This document shows, piece by piece, positions 49,868 to 59,615 of a stretch of DNA of 64,000 nucleotides. The notes beneath the pieces were generated by a model. The model did no database searches. It was not told the origin of the DNA and worked only from the letters and a program-made list of their open reading frames with translations. The position numbers were made by a program, and so were the translations under genes. Origin of the DNA: an uncultured Clostridia bacterium (lineage in GTDB: Bacteria > Bacillota > Clostridia > Oscillospirales > Acutalibacteraceae). How positions within the stretch are numbered: the stretch's first letter is position 1; each line of letters begins with the position of its first letter. The stretch is from assembly GCA_947631945.1 (NCBI GenBank), contig CANRNI010000011.1, forward strand, positions 1 to 64,000, given 5' to 3'.

Positions 49868-51361
49868 TTAAATCAAGCCTATAAGCTTAAGTATTTGCTC
49901 AAAAATAGGATTGAATACTGCGAGAGCCTTTATTATGGTGTCCGCAAGCACAGTCGTTATGCCGCCGAGATCCGCAACCGCTTTAACGTTCGCTTCGGGC
50001 ATACCGTCGTAAGAGAGAAGAAAAGCCTGTGTATACGTTACCGCGCCATCGCTTATTATTTCGGCTCTTACATAGCTTCCCACGTTCTCACATTCGTCAA
50101 GGTCTATTGAATTGCCCTCGGCTATGACTTTGCCGTCGGATATCCAGCGGACATACAGCATATCGCTGCCCGAAACGGTTATTTCCGCATCGCCGTTGTC
50201 TACCGAGATATCATCTATATAAGCACATTTAGCGTTTTCGTCAAACTTAAAATGCGTACTCTGCTCACCGTTGCCGACGATTTCATTGTTTATGCTTTCC
50301 GCCGCGGCTTTCATATCTTCTCCGATTTTAACGGCGGACGCGTTATCGGAACCGAGAAGAGCGGACGAGTATGCTTTTAGCTCGTCTAAGTTGCCTATAT
50401 AACGGCTCTGGGCGAAAAATTCTCCGGATAAAAGACAATTCTTTAAAGCCTCGGAGGTTTTTTCGGGCATAAGAGCTATAATATAACCCGAATTTACGAT
50501 GTCAAGATTATGAGCGTCACTCGACGCGAGCGCAAAAACATTTCTGCCTGCGGGTGCCATATCGGTAAGCATGATATCCCATAATTTTCTGTCAAAGCGC
50601 GTTCTTGAATCGCCCTTGGAATTGACGTCGATACCTATACACGACGGGTATTTCATAAGAAGATTTTCAAATTTTCTTATGTCGTAGCTGTAACGGTAAT
50701 TGCTCTTGTCGTAAGCGTCTTTTGTATAAACTTCGTGTCTTGCCGACGTGTACTCGCCGGGGTGGTTTATTACGGAAACTCCGCCGAGCGCGTCAATATT
50801 TCTTATCGGCGTTTCGTAATCGCTTGTGCCGCCGAGTATGCCGTTGCCGTAATCCGCAAAAAAGCTGTTTACATGGGCGTTATTGAAAGACGTTGGGTTA
50901 TTTTCAATGCCGTAAGGAACGCGGAGCATATCCTTGCCGCCCTCCTGTGCGTAATAATCATCGCCGTCCACAGTCGTGACGGTATAATTTTTGCCGTTTG
51001 CCGCTTTGCCGCTGTTATCGAGCGACTCGACTTTGGTCGCGCCTCTTTTGAACATCATCGCGAATTTTATCGCAGGTACGACGTTATCCTCGGTCCAGCT
51101 GTAGCTTGTCGTGCCGTGGTCGGTAGAAGCGAGAATATCGTATCCGAGCTCGTAATGCTTTTCAACCATTTCCTTTAATGTGTTTGTGCCGTCCGTTACG
51201 TTTGTATGCGAATGAAGATCCGCTTTGTAACGGTTATACGCGTCCCAGTCAACGTCCGCATAAGGATTTGTTATGGTGTATTTGCTGTCGGCGGCAAATA
51301 CCGGTATTGACAAAGAGAATAGAATCGCAGCCGAAAGTACAACCGAGATTAATTTTTTCAT
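49868..51361 (-). CDS. Secreted PHP-domain phosphoesterase
   Basis: A 497-residue protein with a signal peptide cleaved after PVFA (KKLISVVLSAAILFSLSIPVFAADS). PHP metal motifs are YKADLHSHTNVTDGT (about 43-57), ILASTDHGTTS (about 77), SVINHPGEYTS (about 197) and ALASSDAHNLD (about 277). An Ig-like region with DISVDNGDAEITVSGSDMLYVRWISDGKV (about 385-415) and a hydrophobic C-terminal segment follow. It is probably an exported phosphoesterase held at the surface; the substrate is unknown. It follows the GH30 gene by 22 nt, suggesting one operon of extracellular functions. Confidence 0.82.
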   Translation of the reverse strand: MKKLISVVLSAAILFSLSIPVFAADSKYTITNPYADVDWDAYNRYKADLHSHTNVTDGTNTLKEMVEKHYELGYDILASTDHGTTSYSWTEDNVVPAIKFAMMFKRGATKVESLDNSGKAANGKNYTVTTVDGDDYYAQEGGKDMLRVPYGIENNPTSFNNAHVNSFFADYGNGILGGTSDYETPIRNIDALGGVSVINHPGEYTSARHEVYTKDAYDKSNYRYSYDIRKFENLLMKYPSCIGIDVNSKGDSRTRFDRKLWDIMLTDMAPAGRNVFALASSDAHNLDIVNSGYIIALMPEKTSEALKNCLLSGEFFAQSRYIGNLDELKAYSSALLGSDNASAVKIGEDMKAAAESINNEIVGNGEQSTHFKFDENAKCAYIDDISVDNGDAEITVSGSDMLYVRWISDGKVIAEGNSIDLDECENVGSYVRAEIISDGAVTYTQAFLLSYDGMPEANVKAVADLGGITTVLADTIIKALAVFNPIFEQILKLIGLI

Positions 51362-51383
51362 TTACCGTATCATCCTTTTTAAA

Positions 51384-52859
51384 TTATTCGTAAACTATAG
51401 TCGTAATGCTCTTCGCAGGAATGTTGACTTTGGACTTCGCATGACCCGAATACGTTGTTTTAAACTGCGATTCCGCCGTCGATGTTATAACCTGCATATT
51501 GCCGTAAAGAATATCAAAATAGAAATTCCTGCCTACGTCCTGTTCGTTGACAATAACAACGACTCTTTTTCCCTCGGGAGTTATATACGCCGAAATATCT
51601 ATCGGCATAAGTCTTTCTTTGATAACGTCGAATTTAATAGCGATACGCTTGCTTCCGGGAGTGATGAATTTTGAGAAATGCTTGAGCGCGTAATATCTCA
51701 TTCCGGTGTAAAGCTCCGAAAATTCCTCGTTCGATACCAATAGACCGTCGGAAACTTTTTCACCGTTTTCGTTAACGGAATAGTTGTTTACTCCTACCCA
51801 TGACGTCCATGAGTTTGCGTTTGACATCGTTAAATCCTGTGATATAACTCTTGCCATAATAAGAGCGCCTTCAAAATCGTTAATGCTGTGGCTGCACGGA
51901 AGTTCGCACCATTCGGTCATATCAACATTAAAATCGGAATATTTTTCGTTAACAAATTCTCCGAAATCCTTTTTTATCCATGATTTATCGTCGCTCCAAT
52001 AGCTGTGATACGCGAGAGAACCGAGAACGTCTTTAATATCTTCGTCATTGTATATTCTGTCAAAATAATCCTTGGTAACGTCGCTTATCTCTCCGCTTTC
52101 GGGACCCATAAGCTTAACGTCAAGCTTTGCTTCCTTCATTTTTTTTGCGAATACTTTATAGAGCGCCAATACTTCGTCCGGCTCATAGTGACAGCCTTCC
52201 TGACCTACCCAGTCTCCGCCCCATGACCACTGAGGCTCGTTTATCGGGCTTATATATTTTACCGGAACGCCTTTTTCAAGAAAATATTTTGTAATCGTGA
52301 TAAAATAATCCGCGTAAGCTTCGTAATTTTCGGGAGGAAGATTTGAGAAGTATTGTTCTTGTCCGCCCGTAGCCTGACCTGTGCGCGTCATTGAATAATG
52401 AGGGGAGTTCGCGAAAAGAACAACGGTATCTATGCAGCCGTAGGAAAGGCATTTTTCAAGCATTTTCTGCGCCGCCGCATCGCGGGTAAAGTCGTATTCG
52501 TATTTACCTTTTTCCTCATTATAGTAATAGAAGCTTTCGGTCGCTCTCGAACCGCTTATACGGCTGTTGGGATTGTCCTTTGAGCCGCCGCCTATATTGT
52601 AGCGGTAAATGTTAAGAGCAAGGCCGTCCTTGCTGTAAAGAGCTTTGGCGGCTTCGTCAGCGTAAGGAGAATCGCCTGTGAGCTGAGCCCACCAGCACGC
52701 CGACGTACCGAATCCGTTTATGGTTTGATACTGCGAGTATTTATTCATGGTCACGGTAACGTCCGATTTTTTCATAATCTTTTCCGATCCTCCGGCCTGA
52801 ATAATAATAACGTCAATGAGAGATAAAAATAAGCACAAGAGCTTTCTGAGAATAATCAT
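51384..52859 (-). CDS. GH30-family glycoside hydrolase
   Basis: A 491-residue protein with a hydrophobic N-terminal export segment (LRKLLCLFLSLIDVIIIQAGG). It opens with QTINGFGTSACWWAQ. The (beta/alpha)8 barrel has YISPINEPQWSWGG with the acid/base Glu208 and MTEWCELPCS with the nucleophile Glu316. A beta-sandwich C-terminus follows (RIAIKFDV, RVVVIVNEQD, YSGHAKSKVNIPAKSITTIVY). GH30 members cut beta-1,6-galactan, beta-1,6-glucan or xylan, and WSWGG next to the acid/base is seen in galactanase-type subfamilies. Retaining mechanism. AAGGAGGTAATT precedes the ATG. Confidence 0.87.
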   Translation of the reverse strand: MIILRKLLCLFLSLIDVIIIQAGGSEKIMKKSDVTVTMNKYSQYQTINGFGTSACWWAQLTGDSPYADEAAKALYSKDGLALNIYRYNIGGGSKDNPNSRISGSRATESFYYYNEEKGKYEYDFTRDAAAQKMLEKCLSYGCIDTVVLFANSPHYSMTRTGQATGGQEQYFSNLPPENYEAYADYFITITKYFLEKGVPVKYISPINEPQWSWGGDWVGQEGCHYEPDEVLALYKVFAKKMKEAKLDVKLMGPESGEISDVTKDYFDRIYNDEDIKDVLGSLAYHSYWSDDKSWIKKDFGEFVNEKYSDFNVDMTEWCELPCSHSINDFEGALIMARVISQDLTMSNANSWTSWVGVNNYSVNENGEKVSDGLLVSNEEFSELYTGMRYYALKHFSKFITPGSKRIAIKFDVIKERLMPIDISAYITPEGKRVVVIVNEQDVGRNFYFDILYGNMQVITSTAESQFKTTYSGHAKSKVNIPAKSITTIVYE

Positions 52860-52955
52860 AAATTACCTCCTTATTCATTTTATTTTATAGTACAATAAAA
52901 ATAGCGTCTTTGCAAGGACTTTTTGTACATTTTTACAAATATTTTAATTTTTTGC

Positions 52956-55733
52956 TCAGTATGTGTATGTGATTTCCAATTCATGCATGTCTTTATCTTC
53001 AATTGAAAGCTCTATTTCAAGAGTACCCTTGAACCTTTCACGGTATTGTATCGGCTTACCGTCGAGATACGCTTTGTATTCAATATTTTTATCGCCGTTC
53101 ATCGCCGCAAGGACGGTGAATTTTTTGCTCTTTTCATAATTTTTTCCGAAATATGTGAGCTTTACGGACAGTTTTTTATTGTCGCAGGAGAAGCTTTGCC
53201 CGTCAATCCATGTGTCAAAGCCCGTGTTGAGCGTTCCCGGCTTGAAATACGCCGCCGCCCACATCGTTATGGGAGTTGAAAGTCCTCCGAAATTATGGAA
53301 CCAGCCGCCTCTGCCCGTTATAACGTTTACCATTTCAAAGGTGTAGTATGAATAATCGACCTCGCGCTTCCATATATTGAGAGCGCGCTCGGCTATTGTG
53401 TAAGCGAAATCCGTTTCTCCGAGGTCGAGCATGGTTTTCCATATGAACCACTGATGGGGAAACCATACGTTGCCGTTCCAGTAACCGTTTACCGCAAAAT
53501 ATCCCGCCGACATATCCACCGCGCTTATCCCGTAGGGCGAGAGCATCTCTTTTTCGTTTTTAAGGTGGGAAAGAATCGCATTTTCCTGTTCTTCATCACA
53601 TACTCCGGCGATAATCGGATATATTCCGTCAAGCCCTTTATTGATATTTTCTCCGCTGTCGGAGGTCATGAAACCAATCGGCTCATAATTTTCATCGTGC
53701 AGAACATAGCTGTAATATCCGCAGTCCTTATCCCATGAGTATTTGTTTAAAGCGTTTGTCAATCTTTCGATATCCGAGTCATACGTTTGTATATCGTCTG
53801 ATTTTCCGAGTTTAAAAGCCGTCATTTTCAGTATCTTGGCGCATCTTATCAGTTGGGACGAGGATATGACGGGAGCCGTCGTGTCTCTGATATTCCTGTC
53901 CATCATAGCGACCTGAGCAGGGTAATCGTCCATTCCGCTCGACGAGTAAAAATAATCGTATGTAGTGGTAAGACCGCTTTTCAGTTTTGCTGTCGTAGAA
54001 CCTCTTATCCTGCCCGCGAGGAACTCATAGTAAAGCTTGATTCGCGGATAAAGCGCAAAAAGCTTGGTTTTATCATTGCTACGCTTGAGCATTTCAAGGT
54101 AAAGATACATTTGAACGGGAACGGGCGAACCGTGATGCAGAAAAGCGTAATCGGGATTGCTTTCATCGCTCAGGTATGTTTCAAGACTGTACTCTGCAAA
54201 TTTCGGCGCGTAATCGTTAAGCCCCAGACCGATAAAGCCCGAATCCCATGTATAGAGACAGTCCCAGCGTTTGCCCGGCGTATGGTGGACTATATATTCG
54301 CCGTGTTTGTATATGGGATAAACGGCGTTTGTGAGAACGGTCGCTTTATGGATTTCGCATGAAAGTTCGTACTTTTCTCCGTCCGCGTTAAATACGAACG
54401 GCTCCGTTTCTTTAAGTCTTTCGGCGTAAAGCCTTTCATACTCCCTTAAAGAAAGATACTTTGTTTCGTCCTTTGAAATTACGGCGTATTCGACGTGAGA
54501 CGTATTCGGCTCTATAAAAATAGTATGTATTATCGCGTTGTGGAAAAAACCGTCGTCGCTGTGCTTTCGTGAGAAAGATTCGGTAAAGCTTTCGGTCACG
54601 TCGTCGTAAGAAGCGTCTGAATTTGAAAGCCTCGCGGTCATGCAGTCCTCGAGAGCGCCAGTTTCGATTCTCCTGTATCGCGTATTGTCGTTAAACGTTC
54701 TTAAAATAAACGTTCCGTCGGCGTTTTTATATCGGCATGATGATATATATCCCTTTTCACATTTCCGATGCGTGATTTCGGGGACAAAGTCATACGGAAT
54801 CATTTCGGCCTTTATTTTATCCGCGTCCGATTTTTCGGTTACGCAGAAGAAGTCAAATTCCGCAGCTCCCGCGCCGTCGGAAACAAGCGAAATCTTTAGT
54901 TTTCCCTTTTGTATTCCGCCTAAGTCAATAAGCTTTATTTTCAGGTCTTCCGTAGGAGCAAGTACGATTTTTTTATTACCGTTCATTGTAAAAACGGCGT
55001 CTGTTTCGCTCTCTGTGAGCGTAACTCCGACCATTGCCTTTTTGTATATTATATCGCTCGTTCTGTATCTTACGGCGAGAACGGCGTTTTCATAATCATT
55101 TTTGCAGTCGATTGTCAGCGATAGTTTGTCTCCCGCGATTTTTCCGAACGGCGGAAGATATTTGTGAGGCATATGCCATTTCCCGGCTCTGTCACCCAAA
55201 CCGAAGCCGCCTGTGAAACGGTTATCGGCAAATTCGCCTTTTTTGTAGCCGTCGGCGTTCTGACCGTCCCAAGGGCGCCGAACAGCGTAATCATATGTAT
55301 CGTAATCAAGAGCTTTTTTAAATTCGCATTTATCGGGAAGCGAAAGCTTGCAGTATGATGGCGACGGGTATTCTATTGAGCTGAAATAATTTATAAGACA
55401 GTTCTGAATAAGAGGTGAGTTGTTTACAAATTCCGTCCTAACAAGTATGCTTTCGTCGTCAATGCGGACGTAAGAAACCTCCGCATAAACCCTGTCTTTC
55501 CATTCGAGGTCGTGCCTGTAAGTAAAAACGGAATAATCCTTGCTGCATCTCCAAGGGTGACAGGCTGACGGAACTGTAGTATTAGGCACTTTTATATCGC
55601 CGCCGAAAATCGCGGGAACTGTGGTAAAATCAAAGCGGACGCCTTTTGCAAAATCGTGTTCGAGAATTCTCGAAAGCCCCATATATTTTTTTCCGTAGGG
55701 CCCCCATGCGGGAAAAACTTGGGAATATATCAT
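52956..55733 (-). CDS. Large (alpha/alpha)6-barrel glycoside hydrolase, MGH1/GH63-like
   Basis: A 925-residue protein. The N-terminal 330 residues are beta-rich. From about residue 480 an alpha/alpha toroid follows, with GKRWDCLYTWDSGFIGLGL, YAFLHHGSPVPVQMYL, GYWNGNVWFPHQWFIWKTM and GGWFHNFGGLSTPITMWAAAY, the pattern of glucoamylase/trehalase/GH63-like catalytic domains with acidic residues at barrel loops. There is no signal peptide, so it is probably cytoplasmic and acts on oligosaccharides. The exact family and substrate cannot be settled by eye. It lies next to GH30 and the secreted PHP gene, giving a small glycan-degradation locus. Confidence 0.7.
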   Translation of the reverse strand: MIYSQVFPAWGPYGKKYMGLSRILEHDFAKGVRFDFTTVPAIFGGDIKVPNTTVPSACHPWRCSKDYSVFTYRHDLEWKDRVYAEVSYVRIDDESILVRTEFVNNSPLIQNCLINYFSSIEYPSPSYCKLSLPDKCEFKKALDYDTYDYAVRRPWDGQNADGYKKGEFADNRFTGGFGLGDRAGKWHMPHKYLPPFGKIAGDKLSLTIDCKNDYENAVLAVRYRTSDIIYKKAMVGVTLTESETDAVFTMNGNKKIVLAPTEDLKIKLIDLGGIQKGKLKISLVSDGAGAAEFDFFCVTEKSDADKIKAEMIPYDFVPEITHRKCEKGYISSCRYKNADGTFILRTFNDNTRYRRIETGALEDCMTARLSNSDASYDDVTESFTESFSRKHSDDGFFHNAIIHTIFIEPNTSHVEYAVISKDETKYLSLREYERLYAERLKETEPFVFNADGEKYELSCEIHKATVLTNAVYPIYKHGEYIVHHTPGKRWDCLYTWDSGFIGLGLNDYAPKFAEYSLETYLSDESNPDYAFLHHGSPVPVQMYLYLEMLKRSNDKTKLFALYPRIKLYYEFLAGRIRGSTTAKLKSGLTTTYDYFYSSSGMDDYPAQVAMMDRNIRDTTAPVISSSQLIRCAKILKMTAFKLGKSDDIQTYDSDIERLTNALNKYSWDKDCGYYSYVLHDENYEPIGFMTSDSGENINKGLDGIYPIIAGVCDEEQENAILSHLKNEKEMLSPYGISAVDMSAGYFAVNGYWNGNVWFPHQWFIWKTMLDLGETDFAYTIAERALNIWKREVDYSYYTFEMVNVITGRGGWFHNFGGLSTPITMWAAAYFKPGTLNTGFDTWIDGQSFSCDNKKLSVKLTYFGKNYEKSKKFTVLAAMNGDKNIEYKAYLDGKPIQYRERFKGTLEIELSIEDKDMHELEITYTY

Positions 55734-55764
55734 TATTTTATTTCCTTTCGGCTTTATCTCTTTT

Positions 55765-55852
55765 TAAGGCAACACCGCACAATTAACGGCTGCCGCCTGA
55801 CGAAAAATCTTTCGGTACATCTGCACGACAATAATTATGCGGTATTGCCTTA
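55765..55852. mobile_element. Core-deleted type 1 repeat, copy E, inside the nadC reading frame
   Basis: An 88-bp element with TA at both ends and intact type 1 termini (AGGCAACACCGCACAATTA and TAATTATGCGGTATTGCCT). The shared core has been deleted between CGTCA and GGCGGCAGCC. Its minus strand is read as the last 21 or so codons of nadC, and the nadC TAA (55783-55785) lies within it. Confidence 0.8.
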
Positions 55853-56682
55853 ATTTTCATGGAAATGTCAAACGCTTTTACAGAGTGTGTTATGGCTCCC
55901 ATTGAAATTATATCAACGCCCGTTTCCGCGACAGACCTTATATTTTCAAGCGTGACATTGCCCGAAGCTTCTGTAAGCGCTCTTCCGTTTATGATTTTTA
56001 CGGCTTGAGTCATCTGTTCGCAGGTCATATTGTCGAGCATGATAATATCGGCTCCCGCATTTACGGCTTCATTTACTTCTTCGGTATTTCTTGTTTCAAC
56101 TTCTATTTTTACCGTATGACCAATTTTTTTGCGTAACACTTCTATGGTTTTCGTTATTCCTCCGCCGGCGTCGATATGATTATCTTTAAGCATAACGGCG
56201 TCGGAAAGATTATACCTGTGATTATGTCCTCCTCCGCAGGTTACGGCGTATTTCTGAATTGCTCTGAGCCCGGGTAGCGTTTTTCTTGTATCGGCAATCG
56301 ACGCGCCCGTTCCCTCGACGGCCTTTACAGCCGCGTTTGTCATAGTGGCAATTCCCGACATATGCTGCAATAAATTGAGCGACGTTCTTTCTCCCTCAAG
56401 GAGCTTTAATGTTTTTCCGCTGAAATCCGCTATAACGTCGCCCTTTTTTAGCTCGTTGCCGTCGCGCTTGTAAAGCGTATATTCAAAAGTCGGGTCAAGC
56501 AGAGAAAATACTCTCAAAGCAACGTCCGTTCCGCACAGAATACCGTCGGCTTTTGATACGAAATATGCGTTTGTCCTGTCGTTTTCTCCGAAAATATACG
56601 CTGACGAAACGTCGATGTAATTTATATCCTCGGTTATCGCCCTTTTAATAAGCTCGTCAATATAAAAATCGGGAAGCGTCAT
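55783..56682 (-). CDS. nadC: Nicotinate-nucleotide pyrophosphorylase (carboxylating)
   Basis: A 299-residue quinolinate phosphoribosyltransferase. LLQHMSGIATMTNA, ADTRKTLPGLRAIQKYAVTCGGGHNHRYNLSDAVMLKDNHI (about 124-165), VKIEVETRNTEEV and DIIMLDNM are the substrate and PRPP site motifs; ISMGAITHSVKAFDISMKI is the normal end. After it come about 21 residues (AIPHNYCRADVPKDFSSGG and SR) encoded by a MITE-like repeat, a non-native tail. The ATG at 56682 overlaps the nadB stop (ATGA). It makes nicotinate mononucleotide from quinolinate in NAD synthesis. Confidence 0.95.
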   Translation of the reverse strand: MTLPDFYIDELIKRAITEDINYIDVSSAYIFGENDRTNAYFVSKADGILCGTDVALRVFSLLDPTFEYTLYKRDGNELKKGDVIADFSGKTLKLLEGERTSLNLLQHMSGIATMTNAAVKAVEGTGASIADTRKTLPGLRAIQKYAVTCGGGHNHRYNLSDAVMLKDNHIDAGGGITKTIEVLRKKIGHTVKIEVETRNTEEVNEAVNAGADIIMLDNMTCEQMTQAVKIINGRALTEASGNVTLENIRSVAETGVDIISMGAITHSVKAFDISMKIKAIPHNYCRADVPKDFSSGGSR

Positions 56683-58157
56683 TTTTCGTCTACCTCGCTT
56701 AATATGATATGCGCCGCCGTCGCCATACTTAAAACCTCGCAAAACTCCGTTGTTACGGAAAATCCTCCGCTCTTGAGACGCTTTAAAATGTTGTCGATCT
56801 GATTAAGTCCGGAGCGTATGGCGCCATAGTCGGGAAGCACAAAGTATCCCCTTTGCATAATGCTCCTTATTTCCGTTTTTATACCTTTCGGAACGGGAGC
56901 TCCGCAGGGAACAGGCTCGACGGGGCTCGGATACTCGCAAACGCTCGGAAATCCCGCCGCCATACATCTTTTTATATCCTGAGCCGCGCGCCTTGAAAAA
57001 ACAAGAGCTTCAAGAAGGGAATTGCTCGCGAGACGGTTTTTGCCGTGTACGCCTGTATTCGCACATTCTCCTGCGGCGTAAAGGCGGGGAACAGTAGTTT
57101 TCGCGTCGATATCGGTTTCTATTCCTCCCATAAGGTAGTGCTGGCACGGAAAAATGGGAATGAAATCCTTAGTCATATCAACGCCGTATTTCATACAGCC
57201 TTCATAAATCCCCGGAAAACGCCGTTTGAGAAAATCGGGGTCCTCATGGGTGATATCAAGGTAAAAATTGTTGCTGCCGGTTCTTCTGCTTTCAAGAATT
57301 ATTGAGCGTGATACAACGTCTCTCGGAGCTAATTCGAGACGCTCGTCATATCTTTGCATAAAACGTTCTTTATTGCAGTTTTTAAGCACCGCGCCTTCGC
57401 CTCTTACCGATTCGCTTATAAGAAACTGCTCGCCGTCCTCGGAATTAAAGGCGGTCGGGTGAAACTGGATATAACTTAAATTCTTAATTTTTGCTCCAAG
57501 CTCGTAAGCGGCGCGTATGCCGTCGCCCGTCGCGGTTTTCGGATTGGTGGTATATTTATAAATTCTGCCGATGCCGCCCGTACAAAGTATACAGTAGCTG
57601 CAAAATACGCTGCCGAGCTTTCCGTCTTTGATTATATCCGCTCTGAAACCGCTTTTTACTCTTGAAAGCGAATAAAGGGTTGTATTCTCGCCGAGCTCGA
57701 TGTTTTTGTGTTTTTCCGTTTCGGCAAGAAGCTTCCGCACGAGCTCTGCTCCCGTCGAATCCTTATAATGCATTATTCTGCGCCTTGAATGACCGCCCTC
57801 GAGAGTTTTGTCAAGAGTACCGTCCTCTTTTCGGTCAAATTCAACGCCCATATTGTTCATTACGTTCAGAACGTCTCCCGGACCTTCATGCACAAGCACG
57901 TCGACGGCTTCCGTATCGTTCGCGTTGCCGCCGGCAATCATCGTGTCCTTTATATGAAGCTCATAGCTGTCGTCCTTAAGGTCGAGAACAGCCGCGACTC
58001 CGCCCTGAGCCAAGTTGCTGTTCGATACGTTTTTTTCGTATTTCGCGAGCATAAGCACGCTCGTTGATGAATCAAACTGCAAAGAGCCGTACATACCTGC
58101 GACTCCGCTTCCCACCACAAGCACATCGTATACGCTTTTATTCGTAAGCTTATCCAT
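56679..58157 (-). CDS. nadB: L-aspartate oxidase
   Basis: A 492-residue flavoprotein of the succinate dehydrogenase/fumarate reductase family. VLVVGSGVAGMYGSLQF is the FAD motif, ANLAQGGVAAVL-like SNLAQGGVAAVLDLKDD follows, then HSRRRIMHYKDSTGAE, ESVRGEGAVLKN and HYLMGGIETDIDAKTTVPRLYAAGECANTGVHGKNRLASNSLLE with the conserved histidine and arginine. It oxidises aspartate to iminoaspartate, the first de novo NAD step. Overlaps nadC by four bases. nadA, the usual partner, is not in this window. Confidence 0.95.
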   Translation of the reverse strand: MDKLTNKSVYDVLVVGSGVAGMYGSLQFDSSTSVLMLAKYEKNVSNSNLAQGGVAAVLDLKDDSYELHIKDTMIAGGNANDTEAVDVLVHEGPGDVLNVMNNMGVEFDRKEDGTLDKTLEGGHSRRRIMHYKDSTGAELVRKLLAETEKHKNIELGENTTLYSLSRVKSGFRADIIKDGKLGSVFCSYCILCTGGIGRIYKYTTNPKTATGDGIRAAYELGAKIKNLSYIQFHPTAFNSEDGEQFLISESVRGEGAVLKNCNKERFMQRYDERLELAPRDVVSRSIILESRRTGSNNFYLDITHEDPDFLKRRFPGIYEGCMKYGVDMTKDFIPIFPCQHYLMGGIETDIDAKTTVPRLYAAGECANTGVHGKNRLASNSLLEALVFSRRAAQDIKRCMAAGFPSVCEYPSPVEPVPCGAPVPKGIKTEIRSIMQRGYFVLPDYGAIRSGLNQIDNILKRLKSGGFSVTTEFCEVLSMATAAHIILSEVDEK

Positions 58158-58287
58158 TTTTTAATCCACTCTTTGATATAAAATCCGAAATAAGGAATTT
58201 TTTCTTATTATATCATATAATTTATGTCATGCAAATCTTTTTATTTTTTATTTTTACATAAATTTTACTTGCAAATAGGAATATAAT

Positions 58288-59592
58288 ATGTTAAACTTAA
58301 ATGACTTTGTTAGCTCGGTGATAAATTTGAGGGAATATTTTGAGAATATTGACGAGCCGGAAATATGTGTGCTCGTCGGCGTTGATACGGGTGAATTTGA
58401 CGCTTCTGTTTCCATAGATGAGCTTGAGGAGCTTGCCGCTACGGCAGGAGCGAACGTTTTCGCGAAGCTCATACAAAAGCGTGATAAGCCCGACAACGCG
58501 ACGTATGTAGGCGAGGGAAAGCTCGTTGAACTTAGAGATTTATGCTCGTCAAACGATATTGATTTGCTTATTTTTGACGGAGAGCTTACGCCGTCCCAGC
58601 AGCGTAATATTGAAGCTCTTACAAATGTAAGAGTTATTGACAGAACAATGCTTATACTCGATATTTTCGCTCTTAACGCAAGAACGGGAGAAGGCAAGTT
58701 GCAGGTAGAGCTTGCGCAGCTCAAATATTCTCTTCCGAGGCTCGGCGGTAAGGGAACCGAGATGTCAAGGCTCGGCGGAGGAATAGGCACGAGAGGGCCC
58801 GGCGAGTCAAAGCTTGAATCTGACAGACGGCATATTCACAGACGCATAAACGCGCTTGAACAGCAGCTTAAAACTCTTGAAAAAAGACGTAATCTTATGC
58901 GCGAAAGACGTAGGAAAAATTCCTTTACGACAGTTGCCTTAGTAGGATATACCAACGCGGGAAAATCAACGCTTTTAAACGCATTGACAGACGCGGGCGT
59001 ACTCGCCGAAAACAAGCTGTTTGCTACTCTTGACCCGACTTCAAGAGCTTTAAAGCTTCCGGACGGAAGAACGGTTCTGCTTGTCGATACCGTAGGATTT
59101 ATATCAAGACTTCCCCATGAGCTTGTCGAGGCGTTCAAATCTACTCTTGAAGAGGTAGTTTACGCCGATTTGATACTGAATATCTGCGATGCCTCCGATA
59201 TGGAATATGAGGAACACTTAAAAGTCGCAAAACAGGTTATAGCCGACCTCGGAGCAGGCGGCAAGCCCGTTCTTACCGTTTACAATAAATGCGATAAAGC
59301 TCCGAATCTAAGATTTTTCGGCGAATCGGGAAACGATGTGAGAATCTCGGCTTTAAAGAAAATAGGTCTTGACAATCTGCTTGAAAAAATATGTTCTGCG
59401 CTGGCGAATACAAGAAGAAAAGTAAAAATCCTTCTGCCGTATTCGGACGGAGCCAACGCTTCAAAAATAAGAAAAGAGGGCGCGGTGATTTCGGAAGAAT
59501 ACCGCGACGACGGCATTTATATGGAAGCCGTACTCGACGGCGCGTTTCTCAATAATATAAAAAATTATCTTCTTCCCGAAGAAGATTTGTAA
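58288..59592 (+). CDS. hflX: GTPase HflX
   Basis: A 434-residue protein. The N-terminal HflX domain has FAKLIQKRDKPDNATYVGEGKLVEL and LLIFDGELTPSQQRNIE, then the linker GGKGTEMSRLGGGIGTRGPGESKLESDRR and a long helix. The GTPase domain starts at about residue 212 with VALVGYTNAGKSTLLNAL (G1), then DTVGFISRLPHELVEAF (G3) and YNKCD (G4). HflX binds the 50S subunit and splits stalled or hibernating ribosomes under stress. It diverges from nadB; the gap holds the promoter region and no other gene. Confidence 0.95.
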   Translation: MLNLNDFVSSVINLREYFENIDEPEICVLVGVDTGEFDASVSIDELEELAATAGANVFAKLIQKRDKPDNATYVGEGKLVELRDLCSSNDIDLLIFDGELTPSQQRNIEALTNVRVIDRTMLILDIFALNARTGEGKLQVELAQLKYSLPRLGGKGTEMSRLGGGIGTRGPGESKLESDRRHIHRRINALEQQLKTLEKRRNLMRERRRKNSFTTVALVGYTNAGKSTLLNALTDAGVLAENKLFATLDPTSRALKLPDGRTVLLVDTVGFISRLPHELVEAFKSTLEEVVYADLILNICDASDMEYEEHLKVAKQVIADLGAGGKPVLTVYNKCDKAPNLRFFGESGNDVRISALKKIGLDNLLEKICSALANTRRKVKILLPYSDGANASKIRKEGAVISEEYRDDGIYMEAVLDGAFLNNIKNYLLPEEDL

Positions 59593-59615
59593 AAAATTGT
59601 AAAAAGGAGATTACA

